Assembly: GCF_030247185.1 (NCBI RefSeq)
Contig: NC_080571.1
Coordinates: 1,666,001 to 1,730,000 of the forward strand
DNA: 64,000 bases
Direction of reading: 5' to 3'
Origin: Malaya genurostris
Taxonomy: Eukaryota; Arthropoda; Insecta; Diptera; Culicidae
Positions 1-11,075 of this stretch are shown here, piece after piece. Within the stretch, counting starts at the first letter, position 1, and each line of letters begins with the position of its first letter. Both the position numbers and the translations under genes were made by a program. The notes beneath the pieces are model-generated. The model had not been told where the DNA came from. It saw only the letters and a list, made by a program, of their open reading frames with translations, and did not search any database.

Positions 1-273
1 CCCCCTCGCTTAGGGCCTAGAAAAGTACTGTACAATACCCGTAATTTAACTTACTTCTGAATAGCATTTCATTTTTATCACTCTTTCTACACGGGACCGG
101 AAAACTGCTTTATTTTACTTTCCATCTTACTCGCGGTTTCCATAAGGCCCATGCAAAAATATTCACTTCAATATCGAACCGAACTCTCACTGTTGTGAAG
201 ATTTGCTCTTATGGTTTTGACTACAATAGAAAGGAAAAATTGGAAAACCCCTAGGCTTTGGATGATGAGCTAC
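1..273. other. Unrecognised non-coding flank
   Basis: No open frame, RNA gene or repeat unit is recognised here. The last bases lead directly into the left target-site duplication of the LINE that starts at 290. Confidence 0.5.
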
Positions 274-551
274 AGGGTGCGTACCCCCCAGTCGGTGTTG
301 AACAGTCGTTCGCACCGCACGCATATAGCTCTTGGCTCCTGGAAAATTTTTCTGGCTACCTAGAGTTTCATTGATTCAGGGCTTCAGTCTTTTTCAAGGC
401 TACCTGAATCACTAACAGTCTTTTTAAAGACTAACAATTAGTCAGCCAAGGCTATACAAAGAGTGATATTAGAGTGACTAAGAAATTAATCAGCCTTTTT
501 AAAGGCTAGCTATTCAAAGAACTATTATTCAAAATTCCATTCATTTCAAAA

Positions 552-2078
552 ATGCCTGCGTCCAATCGGAAAGGCAACAAGCCTAAGGCTAAAAATAATT
601 CAATACGGAATAAATCACAATCCGTTATTCAACATTTTTCCAATAACATTCACGATCTTATAGAATCTGAATGTAAAAATAAAAGACAACGGACGGATTT
701 CCCTTCCGTTGATCCTATGCCGTCTAACAATATTTACGAGATTCTTCCTGAATCCGATTGTAGCGACATAGAAGAAAATTCTTCAAAAATTCCCAAAATG
801 GACGCTTGTCGTTCTGGGAAGAAACATCAATCTATGCCACCAGTGACGGTGATGATTTCCGACTTCAAAGCATTCCGTACTGAGCTTTCTACTTTTCTCC
901 CGGAAGTAAAAGTCTCATTTCAAATCGGACGAAGAGGAGAATGTCGAGTCTTGGTGGATGGATTGGAAGATTACGAACGTCTTATTCGATATTTGTCCGA
1001 AAAACTTCATAAATTTTATTCATATGATATAAAATCAGACAGACCCTTCAAGGCTGTCTTGAAAGGATTATCAAATGATCAAAGTATTGATGAAATTAAA
1101 AATGAACTAAAAGAATTGCTTGGTTTTGCCCCTTCCCAAGTAATACTTATGAAAAAAAGAGCGAATGGTACTTCTAAACCACGCTCTGGAATTTCCCATG
1201 AACTTTACCTAATACACTTCAATCGAAGTGATGTAAACAATTTGAAAACTTTAGAAAAAGTACGTTTCATTTCCCACATTAAAATTCATTGGGAACATTA
1301 TAAACGGCATAATCGTATTGCAAACTTAACGCAATGTCGTCGTTGCCAAGGCTTCGGTCATGGAACCAAAAATTGTCATATGGATATACGGTGTTTGAAT
1401 TGTGGTAAATCGCATTCGAAAGACGTTTGTCCAATGAATGAAAGCACTGATAAATTTTCATGTTCAAATTGCAATGGAAATCATAAATCCAATTATTTGA
1501 AATGTCCTGTCAGGGAAAAAATTTTAAACGCTCGTTCGCTTCGACAACAAGTCAAATCAACGACCTTAAATTTACAGAACATACCTGAAAATCAAAAAAC
1601 CGTTGCAAATGCCACACCTAATTCTTCTAAGGCACTTATTTCTTCGAATTTAAAACAAAAAACAGGTACGCCTGCCAATTCGTCTTCTAACGAAAACAAT
1701 TTATTGACAGGTAGATCGACCTCGTCATCATCTTCTTCTAATGTCAGTTATGCTGGTATTTTATGTAGAAATCTACCACCTATTTCTTCTAATGTAAATA
1801 ATTCTAACGAAAACAATTTATTAATAGGTAGACCGGCCAAATCATCTTCTTCTAACGGCAGTCTACCTACAAATATTCCTTCAAAGCCATTCGCTTCTTT
1901 AAATGAAATCGATTTAGGCGATATAACTGAAAATAAAATGATCTACCTACAAGATCAACTTTTTCAAATGATCATCCAAATGAATTTGACTTCATCACTT
2001 TTTGAAGCATTTCAAATCGGATGGCAATTTGCAAATAATATTATAATGAATTTAAAATTTAACAGTGATGTTAAATAA
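552..2078 (+). CDS. LINE ORF1 protein (Gag-like, nucleic-acid binding)
   Basis: This 508-residue frame encodes the ORF1 protein of a Jockey-type LINE, which coats the element's RNA and acts as a nucleic-acid chaperone in the retrotransposition particle (family knowledge). A basic, low-complexity N-terminus is followed by a region at about residues 150-257 that resembles the pre-C2HC domain common in Jockey ORF1 proteins. Three zinc knuckles lie at about residues 262-318: C-X2-C-X4-H-X4-C, then C-X2-C-X3-H-X4-C, then C-X2-C-X3-H-X6-C. The C-terminal third is rich in Ser and Asn and is probably disordered. The ATG at 552 is the first in frame and fits the usual length. The frame is intact from start to stop, in contrast to ORF2. 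The ORF2 start codon (2068) lies inside its last codons. Confidence 0.9.
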   Translation: MPASNRKGNKPKAKNNSIRNKSQSVIQHFSNNIHDLIESECKNKRQRTDFPSVDPMPSNNIYEILPESDCSDIEENSSKIPKMDACRSGKKHQSMPPVTVMISDFKAFRTELSTFLPEVKVSFQIGRRGECRVLVDGLEDYERLIRYLSEKLHKFYSYDIKSDRPFKAVLKGLSNDQSIDEIKNELKELLGFAPSQVILMKKRANGTSKPRSGISHELYLIHFNRSDVNNLKTLEKVRFISHIKIHWEHYKRHNRIANLTQCRRCQGFGHGTKNCHMDIRCLNCGKSHSKDVCPMNESTDKFSCSNCNGNHKSNYLKCPVREKILNARSLRQQVKSTTLNLQNIPENQKTVANATPNSSKALISSNLKQKTGTPANSSSNENNLLTGRSTSSSSSSNVSYAGILCRNLPPISSNVNNSNENNLLIGRPAKSSSSNGSLPTNIPSKPFASLNEIDLGDITENKMIYLQDQLFQMIIQMNLTSSLFEAFQIGWQFANNIIMNLKFNSDVK

Positions 2079-4722
2079 TTATTTGAATATTTTAAATTGG
2101 AATGCTTGATCTTTGAAATCGAGTGAAGATGAATTTTATAATTTTCTCAAAGTTCACAAAATCCATATTGCCATTGTGACAGAAACTTTTCTTAAACCAA
2201 ATGTCAAATTGAAAAGTAATCCACATTATGTGGTTCATCGATTTGACAGGTTTACTGGAATGGGTGGTGGAGTTGCCATTTTTGTCCAACGGCAAATAAA
2301 ACATCGAATTTTACCTTCTTTCAATACTAAAGTTATTGAAAGCTTGGGAATCGAAGTTGAAACCATTCATGGAATTTATTTCATCGCTGGAGCATATTTG
2401 CCATTCCAATGCACCGGCGAACAATTAAATTTCTTCAAAGACGATTGGCAAAAGCCCACAAGATATCGATCGAAATTTTTCGTAATAGGGGACTTAAATG
2501 CTAAGCATGTCCAGTGGAATTGTACGCAAAATAACAGTAATGGTAAAATACTTCATAATCAACTCTCAGCTGGTTACTTCACAGTTCTTCATCCCAGTAA
2601 TCCTACTTGTTTCTCTTCCGTGAAAAACCCGTCTACAATTGATCTGGTTCTAACAGATCAAAGTCACATTTGTAGTGAACCGATTACACATGCTGACTTT
2701 GACTCAGATCATCTTCCTGTAACATTCAGACTTTCCAACGAAACTATAATTAATCCTATTAGTTCTATATTCAACTATCATAGAGCTAATTGGTTGGATT
2801 ACAGATCTCACAATGAAAATCAAAGGGGATCATGAAACTATTTTAGAAAATTCTGCGGAAATTGACACAGCAATTGATAATTTGAATCATTACATTATCG
2901 AAGCTAGAAATCTTTCAGTTCCCAAAGCTCCAACTAAATTAAATTCTCCTATCATCGATGACAATCTTCAACTGCTCATTCGGTTGAAGAATGTTCGTCG
3001 ACGACAATATCAACGTTCTCGTGATCCTGCTATGAAAAACATAGTTAAGGATTTACAAAAAGAAATTAAACATAGATTTACTCTTTTGCGAAATGAAAAT
3101 TTCGCTAATGAAGTTGAACAAATTAAACCATGTTCTAAAACTTTCTGGAAACTTTCTAAGGTTCTTAAGAAACCTCAGAAACCAATTCCTGCTCTCAAGG
3201 AAGGAAATCGAATACTTCTTACAAATGGCGAAAAAGCTCAAAAACTTGTTCAGCAGTTCGAGAGTGTCCACAATTTTAATTTGAACGTTGTGAGTCCTAT
3301 TGAAAATGAAGTCTCACTGAAAAATGAGCATATTTCAACCCAAGTGTTATCACAAGATGACATTATTGAGACGAATTTTGCTGAAATTAAATCAATTATT
3401 AGGAAACTCAAAAACATGAAGGCTCCTGGTAATGATCGAATTTTTAATATTCTTATTAAAAATCTTCCCGATGTTGCCTTGAAACTCCTGGTTAAAATTT
3501 TCAACAAGTGTTTTTCATTAGCTTACTTCCCAAAAAGATGGAAAAACGCCAAAGTAATTCCTATCCTGAAACCTGATAAAAATCCAGCAGAAACATCAAG
3601 TTATCGACCAATTAGCTTACTTTCTTCTATCAGTAAACTTTTTGAAAAAAGTATCTTGTTGAGAATGATGTCTCATATAAATGAGAATTCAATTTTTTTT
3701 TACCAGAGCAGTTTGGATTTCGTCATGAACATTCAACTACTCATCAACTTGTCAGAGTAACGAACATGATAAAGGCAAATAAATCTTCTGAGTTATCCAC
3801 TGGAGTTGCTCTTCTAGACATAGAAAAAGCATTCGACAGTGTTTGGCACAAAGGTTTAATAGCAAATATGTCTGATTTCCAGTTTCCTATTTATTTGATC
3901 AAAATGATTCTAAATTATTTAACTGATCGTACTCTTCAGGTTAGCTATCAGAATTGTAAATCTGAATTGCTACCCGTACGAGCCGGTGTTCCGCAGGGTT
4001 CGAGTGTAGCTCCAATCTTGTATAATATTTTCACTTCTGATCTTCCAAATCTACCCGTTGGTTGTCAGAAATCGCTATTCTGTGACGACACAAGTCTGTT
4101 AGCCACAGGTAGAAATCTAAGAGTGATCTGCAGTCGCCTACAAAGAAGTTTAAATATTTTCAGTGATTATCTGTCAAAATGGAAAATTAAACCAAATGCA
4201 GCAAAAACGCAATTAATTATCTTTCCTCATAAGCCAAGAGCTTCTTTTCTTAAACCAAACAATAATCACATTCTCAAATTGAATGGCTTGGAATTGACAT
4301 GGTATGATCAAGCTAAATACTTAGGTTTAACGTATGACAAAAAACTCACTTTCAAGGATCACATTGAAGGAATCCAGGGAAAGTGTAATAAATATATTAA
4401 ATGTTTATATCCTCTTATAAACAGAAATTCTAAGCTCTGTCTATAAAACAAATTATCAATTTATAAACAAATTTTCAGACCAGCCATGCTTTATGCAGTA
4501 CCAATTTGGTCAAGTTGTTGTTCCACCAGGAAGAAAACGCTTCAAAGGATTCAGAATAAAATTCTGAAAATGATTTTGAAGCGTCCTCCCTGGTTTAGTA
4601 CAAATGAGTTACACAGACTCACAAATATAGAACCATTAGATGTAATGTCACATAATATTATAAGCAAATTCCGACAAAAATCGATGCAATCTTCAATTGA
4701 ATCGATTCGCTCTCTGTATTAG
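2068..4722 (+). pseudogene. LINE ORF2 (APE endonuclease + reverse transcriptase), broken
   Basis: ORF2 would start at the ATG at 2068-2070, overlapping the ORF1 stop by 11 bp, a usual Jockey arrangement. The APE-type endonuclease occupies roughly 2113-2770, with TETFLKP, GDLNAKH and SDHLPVTF motifs (Mg-binding and catalytic residues). Reverse transcriptase runs from about 3380 to 4200, with KAPGNDRI, SSYRPISLLS, motif A DIEKAFDSVWH, GVPQGSSVAP and the active site FCDDTSL. Four lesions are visible: TGA at 2107-2109, where the family normally has Arg (a CGA-to-TGA change); a +1 shift near 2821-2827 in an A/G run; a compensating shift in the 9-T run at 3693-3701; and TAA at 4444-4446 in the C-terminal region. 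Two lesions sit in homopolymers, so sequencing error is possible for those. Confidence 0.92.
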
Positions 4723-4929
4723 TTGGTAAGTTAGTATATAAGTTCATTTTCCCCATTACACAATACAAGTAGGTTTAGAATTTTCCCTACACAAAAATCT
4801 CAGAATTGCGGAAGCAAATAATGTCCTCATGGTAATAACCAAATCATATATATAATAGGGCTGAAAAGTCACCACTTGTGGCTGAACACCCAATTTAAAT
4901 CTTAATAATTTAATTTTAACTCATATTCC

Positions 4930-4935
4930 AATAAA
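4930..4935 (+). promoter_or_regulatory. Polyadenylation signal of the LINE
   Basis: An AATAAA hexamer lies about 10 bp upstream of the A-rich tail that ends the element, the place expected for the 3' end signal of the retrotransposon RNA. Confidence 0.6.
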
Positions 4936-4970
4936 TAGTTATTTAAAAAAAAAAAGGGTGCGTACCCCCC

Positions 4971-6879
4971 CTTAGGCGGATGGCGGTGAAAGTCAATTTA
5001 TAACTTCGTATTGACAAAGTCGGACCATACCGAGATCGATCGTTCGCTTATAAATGTAAAAGATGAAAATTATTATGTTGTCTGGATCGATCACGGAGTG
5101 GACAGGACTAATACTGCTTGAAATTGACAATAGGTCATTAGGTGGTTTCGAGCATTCTTATGCCTGGAATTGGTCACCAGTTTGAATTATCTTGATCCAG
5201 TTGGGATGAATATTAATATATCATATTCGTCCTGAACTAGGTGAATTTATTTAAAAAAAGGAGCACTAGTGTTATCAGGAATAGGAGTAAATTGACATCT
5301 TATGAACTGTTAAGGAACTATCAAACCTTTCCGATCCGGTTCGGTATCGGTACTAGTGTTTACAAGTTGCAATGACGGCGAAACTGATTGATCAGGTGTA
5401 AATACACACTCAAATCGGGAAAGGTTTGAATGTACTTAGATTTCTCCAACTTGGACACAGATGTCACCTTCTAACTAAGAGTGTGAGATGTGTGTTTCTG
5501 GAAGAGAGCGGTTCACGTGGACCATTTCATATAACAACACCTAGTATTTCTTTATGAAATACATGTAGTTCTTGTTTCCTGGATGCGTTCTCAACACTAG
5601 AAGGCCCAAAACTCTGTATAGACCTAAATTGCTCAAAAGCAGTCAAAATGATTGGAAGAGAAATAAAACTGTGACAAAATAACTTAAAGCTAGTGCAGTG
5701 TGCCTAAGTGCATATACCGTTAAATCTATCTATATATAAAATAATAGTGGAAAAAGTGTGTGTTGCTAATGTTCTCTGATATGCGTGGACCGATTTACAA
5801 ATGATTTATTTTGTTCGGAAGGTGACGTTCATGTGGAGGTTTTAGGCTATATTACATAAGTAAAATTCTTCGGGAAAGTGGAGAAAATCTTGAAAAATGT
5901 TTTGTATGGACTCTAAATTTTCCGCTCAATGCATGCTAGATCTTCGATGATTGTTTGGCGCATATCGAGTTGTGTAATGCTTGCCGGCTGGAGAGCAAAA
6001 TATGAATACTAGATTATTAATAAAATCGTTTGGCGCCAAACGAGCTGATTTGTGTTCAAATTTTATTGAGCCTAGTTGATTCACGTGTTTCTTTCCACAT
6101 GTACAATTAGGTATGGGCGCCACATGAACAGCATACAGGTTTCCATTTTTCGATATATAAATTGTGTTCAATGCCGCCAATTCAAATTAAAGAAAGTGAT
6201 TGACGAGAGCACGTTATTTTATGATTCGTTGTTTTCTTAAAATTCCAGAAATGTGAATTTCTATCTTCACGATGGATGTAATTATAGCTGTCACAATGCA
6301 CTGAACTTTCCATTTTCCATTTGAATTTGAAGGATGTTCTATGCTTTTTTCGGCTTAAATTTTACATAAGCATTACCGATGCCCGAAAAGTAAAACTAGC
6401 ATCACCAGTTGGGGCCATTAGTTTATGTGGGACCAAACGTCTTCAATGGGCCCATACACGATCAAAATTATATCAACCCGCTCGAGATGTTTTTGGGCAT
6501 ATTTTTCTCTAAACATCGGTTTCTGCAGAGTACTTCGACATTTCAAATTATTTGCGTTTATGTGGCTATGAAAAGATCCGTACAATACACTCTAACTAAC
6601 AACTCTTGCTGCTTTTACGGACATCATCGAATGAACGGGGTTTGGAAATCATCACATTCACAATTTTCACCTGTTTGAAACGATTCATCGACTTTCCTCA
6701 CAAACTGAAAAATTGCTGAGATTCATTTTATCATTCAACTTCATTGATCGCGAACAATCATGACCACACTTTTCTTACTTTTACACAGGTCGTTTGATTA
6801 CTCTAATTTTGCGAGTGTTCGAAGTAATTTCCATCCCAAGATAATTTTTCAGCGGTACGAAATTCGCCTGGACAGCTGT
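4971..6879. other. Unrecognised non-coding stretch
   Basis: I see no gene, repeat array or inverted-repeat element. Open frames at 5926-6180 (minus) and 6409-6678 (plus) have no recognisable domain and no splice context, and I treat them as chance. Right next to the LINE's TSD begins a short GC-richer block (4971-5050). Confidence 0.4.
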
Positions 6880-7195
6880 AGGTACAGAAATAAGGGGAAC
6901 AAGTGCAGAACGCACAGGAACAAGTGTGGAAGGTACAGGAACAGGTACAAAAAGTGAAAAAATACATAAAGTACAGGAACGAATACAGACATGAGAGAAA
7001 CAAATACTGAAAATACTGAAACAAGTGCAGAGAGGACAGGAACATTTAGAGAAAGCACAGAAATAAAGAGTACTGAAACAGGTACAGAAACTGATACATA
7101 CAATTCAGAAACAAGAGCAGAATGAACAGGAACAGGTTCAGAAAGTACAACAATAAGTACAGAAAGTACAGGAGCAAGTGCAGAAAAAAGTTCAA
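6880..7195. repeat. Degenerate minisatellite (ACAGGAACAAGTGCAGAA-like)
   Basis: Roughly 310 bp of imperfect repeats of the words GTACAGGAACA, AGTGCAGAA and AAAGTACAG, with unit length drifting around 9-18 bp. The bias (A/G-rich plus strand) creates long chance frames on the minus strand that are rich in Phe, Leu, Cys and Tyr. Confidence 0.75.
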
Positions 7196-8378
7196 AGTTA
7201 AAAGGTTAATGGCAAACGTTATCGAGTGAACGATTCCAATGATACCCACTGACATGTCATTCAAATTTAAACGTCATTTTCCCGTCCGTTTAGCTTTCAT
7301 ATTACCGCCAATAAAGCACAAGAGTAATCGTAAGGAGTTTGTGTCATGAAGTTTGAGTTTTTACATGGAAAATTGTATATTGCCTGTTCGCGTGTTGGCA
7401 AACCATCGATTTGACATACTTTTACCGAAAATGGAAAAACAAAAAATGTTTTTTATCGCAGAGCAGCTCAACCTGTGGTCCGCGATATAAAAAGGCTCCG
7501 CTTTATTGACAATAACCATAAAAATTGATTATTGCGCTACGAAGTGTGCAGGGGTCCGCTAGTAAAGAATAAAATAAGAGGTCAAAATTTTACGCAATCC
7601 TTCCATTGTGTACATATAGTGTCTTTGATGGGCAATCTAGTGTTAAATGCGCATCCTTACATTATATAACTTAACAAACTTACTAACATATGACTTTATT
7701 TTATTTTCATCACGAGAAACTATCGAAATAAAAGATTATAGACAAAAACGATATGGAGCGGAAAATCCTAGGGTGCCACGGGAATACCAAAATGAAATAG
7801 AAAAAAAACCAGAGCCCCCCAGTAAAATGACGAAAAATAGGTATTTTCATGTAATAACTCATTTGATGACATATTAACTTTTGGTAAGTTACAATATTTC
7901 TATTTTACTTATTACTTTTATTATTATCATTATTATTGTTGTTGTTGTTGTATTATTATGAGTATTATTGTTGTGATTTTCACTTATTGTAATTATTATT
8001 ATTTCTTTATTCTTGATAAATTATCAGCTTGAGATATTAACAGATTTCTCCGGCATAGTCAAAAAACGATGCAATGGGGAAAAGGAAATGTAACGTAACT
8101 TCGACAAAGATAGAAACAATCAGAACAGATTAGAATGGATAGTGTTAGTAGACCAAACATATCTACATCTATTTAGGAACTTTAAAGTAATAATCGTAAG
8201 TACCGCTTCAGACATAAAAGACTACCCAGAAAACCATTTCGTACCTATATCGCAAGCTATAATCGCATTATGCGTTTTGTTATATATTATAATAAAATCG
8301 CAGAGCATACTGCAAATATGGCCTATGCGTGCAAAAGTGGAGGCGATATACATGCAATTTCGAAAAATCAAAAGCTAG
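7196..8378. other. Non-coding stretch with a triplet-repeat tract
   Basis: It holds a TTATTATTG-type triplet tract at about 7918-7990 and one short open stretch at 7717-7840 flanked by plausible splice signals (see findings). No other gene is recognised. Confidence 0.4.
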
Positions 8379-9289
8379 ATGCGATGTAGTAAAGCATTTA
8401 ATGTGATTCAGTTTATAAGCTTCAGTGATTTTCTTTTGTAATGTATGCGTTCGTAAGTATATTTTTTTGAGAGTTTATTCAAGTGTCTATGCGATTCTAA
8501 CCATACATCCTACTAATAAGCAAAAAATAACAACGAGGTTTTACGGATCGAGGCTCGAACCTGAAACTTGTGGATCGTTTACCGAGTTTTCCTACTCTAA
8601 TCCATACCATAGCTGTTGATAAGCCCGATTTCAGACGAATACATTCCTCTTTTATCTTACAGATGACTGAGTCACATCGCAAACTATCATTCACATTCAC
8701 ACATATGTGTTCACAATATATCGTAGAAGAAAAGGTTTATAGAATTTCTTATTGTGAGGAAGTTCGTATTGTTTCACGAACAAGTTTGTTGTTTATATAA
8801 ATATTCCATGATACTGATAATTTTCAATTATCCTAACCATTTTTCAAACAAGTGTTCTTGAATTTTCAGTAAAACACTCCGTATTAGAATGCGACCAAAT
8901 ATTTTTAAATTCAGCCAGTAAAGTCAGAATTGTGAGCCAATCGCATTGGATCCTAGGAATTATCATCTTGTGCGAGGGGTTTTACGTACAATGCGATATA
9001 ATTCAGACAAATTTTGGATATCATGTACAGCCAAACATTTATGGAAGTAATGCGAGATCAATTCGTATACGGCGAGGTTGTTCAAACAATTATGCGATTG
9101 TGTGCTCATCGTCGCAATAAGCTTGTGCGATAGCATCATATGGGTAAAAATATGAACTTCAGTTATATGATTATGCGATGGTGATTATGAACCGCGTTTT
9201 AAACGATCTAATTCGTGCTACCTTATGCGATTTGTGTTTCTCTGGGTATATAGGAAAGCAGGGCCAAGACCGAAGTGGATACAATGCGA
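8379..9289. repeat. Cluster of ATGCGA hexamers
   Basis: ATGCGA occurs on the plus strand at 8379, 8489, 8889, 8991, 9050, 9092, 9173, 9225 and 9284, and its complement at 8263 and 8941. The spacing between 8889 and 9289 is about 40-100 bp and not strictly periodic. The sequence between the hexamers is not repeated, so this is a word cluster and not a tandem array. Function is unknown. Confidence 0.5.
8535..8612 (-). other. tRNA-like segment (possible SINE head or tRNA relic)
   Basis: On the minus strand a good B-box word (GGTTCGAGCC) sits inside a short T-arm-like hairpin. Upstream is an AAAC...GTTT stem that could be an anticodon arm. The acceptor pairing (GGAT with ATCC) is weak and no A-box is clear. 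I regard it as a decayed tRNA-derived sequence, not a functional tRNA. Confidence 0.25.
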
Positions 9290-10907
9290 AATTTTGCAAA
9301 GCTTCATCGACGAGGACATTTAAGAAACAGAAGCAGTTGGTAGGATGACAAAATACCAATACGATACCGACGCACGACTCAATGATTGACTGGTTACAGG
9401 GTGAAGCACACACTTCCTGCCCAAGTGACAAACTCTCTGGTGAACTTGCAATAGAAGATATTCGTATCTTTCGTTGCAAATTGATAACCGTAAAGGAATC
9501 TGTCACTTGGGTTACATGCTGGAGGGTTTCCTCCTTCGTTACTAGTGTTCATTTGGGTACCATAGCCTAGTTCGTCCGGTATGGAAAGTGCGGATCGTTG
9601 TAACCACCCCCCCTCGGACAGAGTAGCCCATAAAGGAAAAAAATGGAAAGGAAAGATTTGAAAACAACTCAAAATTGATTAAAAGTAGTTGCTAGTTCAA
9701 ATTTGGAGAGCGGCTTTTCACCTGAAGATGAAATGGTAAAATTCATCTGTCGAGTGAATATGAAAACACAAAATTTAGAATATTTTGTTCGGGCCCAAAT
9801 GGAAACAGTCACTTTCATCGTGTAGCCGTTTCTCTTTTGGTGGAAAATACGTAATATTGAGTGTTTTTTTTTTGACAGCGTGTATTATAACTATGTGTAT
9901 TCTAACTATTTTCAGAACAATATAAATATTTTGTTAGCATTCAGATTAGTCATTCATCGGAGAACATATGAAAAACACAAACTAAATTAGCATGATACTT
10001 CAGAAATTTTTGATCATTCTATCATTAATTTTTGTAACAAAAAATAAAAAAAAAATACAGAATTAGCCCAGTGTCATCTTCCGGCGATTAGGCTAGCCAA
10101 TAGGCAGTCGTAAATATTTTATGTTAACGATGTTAACATACCTGCTGTTATGTGTCCATTAACGATGCGGATGGTGCTGGATAAGCGATCGCGATGATAA
10201 TAAGGTGGAAGTGATGAATTGGAGAAATATCCTAAGGAACATGCTTCGCTTTAAGCTACACGTGATTGACAACCTGACGCCTGCTACGATTGGATCAGAA
10301 CAGGCACGATATTTAAACGCGAATGCGTTCCCGATCAAACTGAGATAACATAAGAGTTCTTATTTGTTTTTTAGGTATTTAAAATAATTAGGCAAATAAA
10401 ATAATAATTTACTCTATGGAACTATATACTGCATGGACTTTTGAGTTGGATTCATTCTCAGATACAGAAAAAATCTATTTCGTATGAGTACCATTGTTTG
10501 ATTGGGATCATTAAACAGTTTAGCCCAATGATTACCGCGAACTTTACGAAAACGACCGTTGAAATGCAAATCACGGACCACAGGCACAGTGGACGGTTCA
10601 TAATTGCAGGAAGACCACCAAAATGACTTCCACTCAAAGCCACGTGACCACGCAAAACCAATATATAATCGATCAGAAACGACCCTCACTAGTTTCGTCA
10701 CTCAATGTATTGCCCCTGTCGTAAGGTGCTTGCACATTTTAAAATAATGGAGAATAAAATTTTAACTAGCTGCTAAACAAGCAATCAACATCGAGCGAAA
10801 ACTGCCGGTTGCCACAGCAACTCATTGTCTTCCGCACACTTCCCACCAGTTTTAAAGTTCATGATAAGCGTTGCTCACTCAAAAGACCGTAAAATACCGA
10901 TGATATT
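9290..10907. other. Unrecognised non-coding stretch
   Basis: There is no supported gene. Short frames on both strands overlap each other and show no domain. A/T homopolymers occur near 9850-9875 and 10030-10060. Confidence 0.4.
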
Positions 10908-11075
10908 ATCAAAAGAGAAGACAGAAGATAGAAGGCAAAAGATAGAAGACAGCAGATAGAAGACAGAAGGTAGAAAACAAAAACAGAAGAAAAAATAAAC
11001 AGAGAATATATGAAATAGACAGCAGACAAAAGACAGAAAAAAGATGTCAGAAAACAGAATACAAACTTCAGAAGG
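10908..11075. repeat. Purine-rich AGAAGACAGAAG minisatellite
   Basis: About 170 bp of imperfect repeats of AGAAGACAG and ATAGAAG words, almost all purine on the plus strand. The opposite strand is read as an artificial Phe/Leu/Ser-rich frame. Confidence 0.75.

Larger units (their letters stand above)
290..4954 (+). mobile_element. Jockey-clade non-LTR retrotransposon, near full length
   Basis: The element has the standard order: 5' untranslated region (290-551), ORF1 with zinc knuckles, ORF2 with endonuclease and reverse transcriptase, a short 3' UTR with AATAAA, and a tail of about ten As. It is bracketed by a direct repeat GGGTGCGTACCCCCC, at 275-289 and 4956-4970; the preceding A also matches, giving 15-16 bp. 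This is the product expected of target-primed reverse transcription and fixes both boundaries. The 5' UTR holds several short repeats of CTTTTTAAAGGCT type. At about 4.66 kb it matches the family's usual size, so it does not look 5'-truncated. ORF1 is open but ORF2 carries two stops and two frameshifts, so the copy is not autonomous. The perfect TSD suggests a fairly young insertion (inference). Confidence 0.93.

Noticed and set aside
5926..6180. 84-codon minus-strand frame with a C-X-C...H pattern (NCTCGKKH)
   Set aside because: It resembles a zinc-binding motif only superficially. There is no flanking domain, no splice context and no similarity I recognise.
6803..7264. Several Phe/Leu/Cys-rich minus-strand frames that look like membrane proteins
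   Set aside because: They are translations of the ACAGGAACAAGTGCAGAA minisatellite.
9850..10060. Homopolymer A and T runs as possible tails of retroposons
   Set aside because: No TSD and no retroposon body is attached to them.
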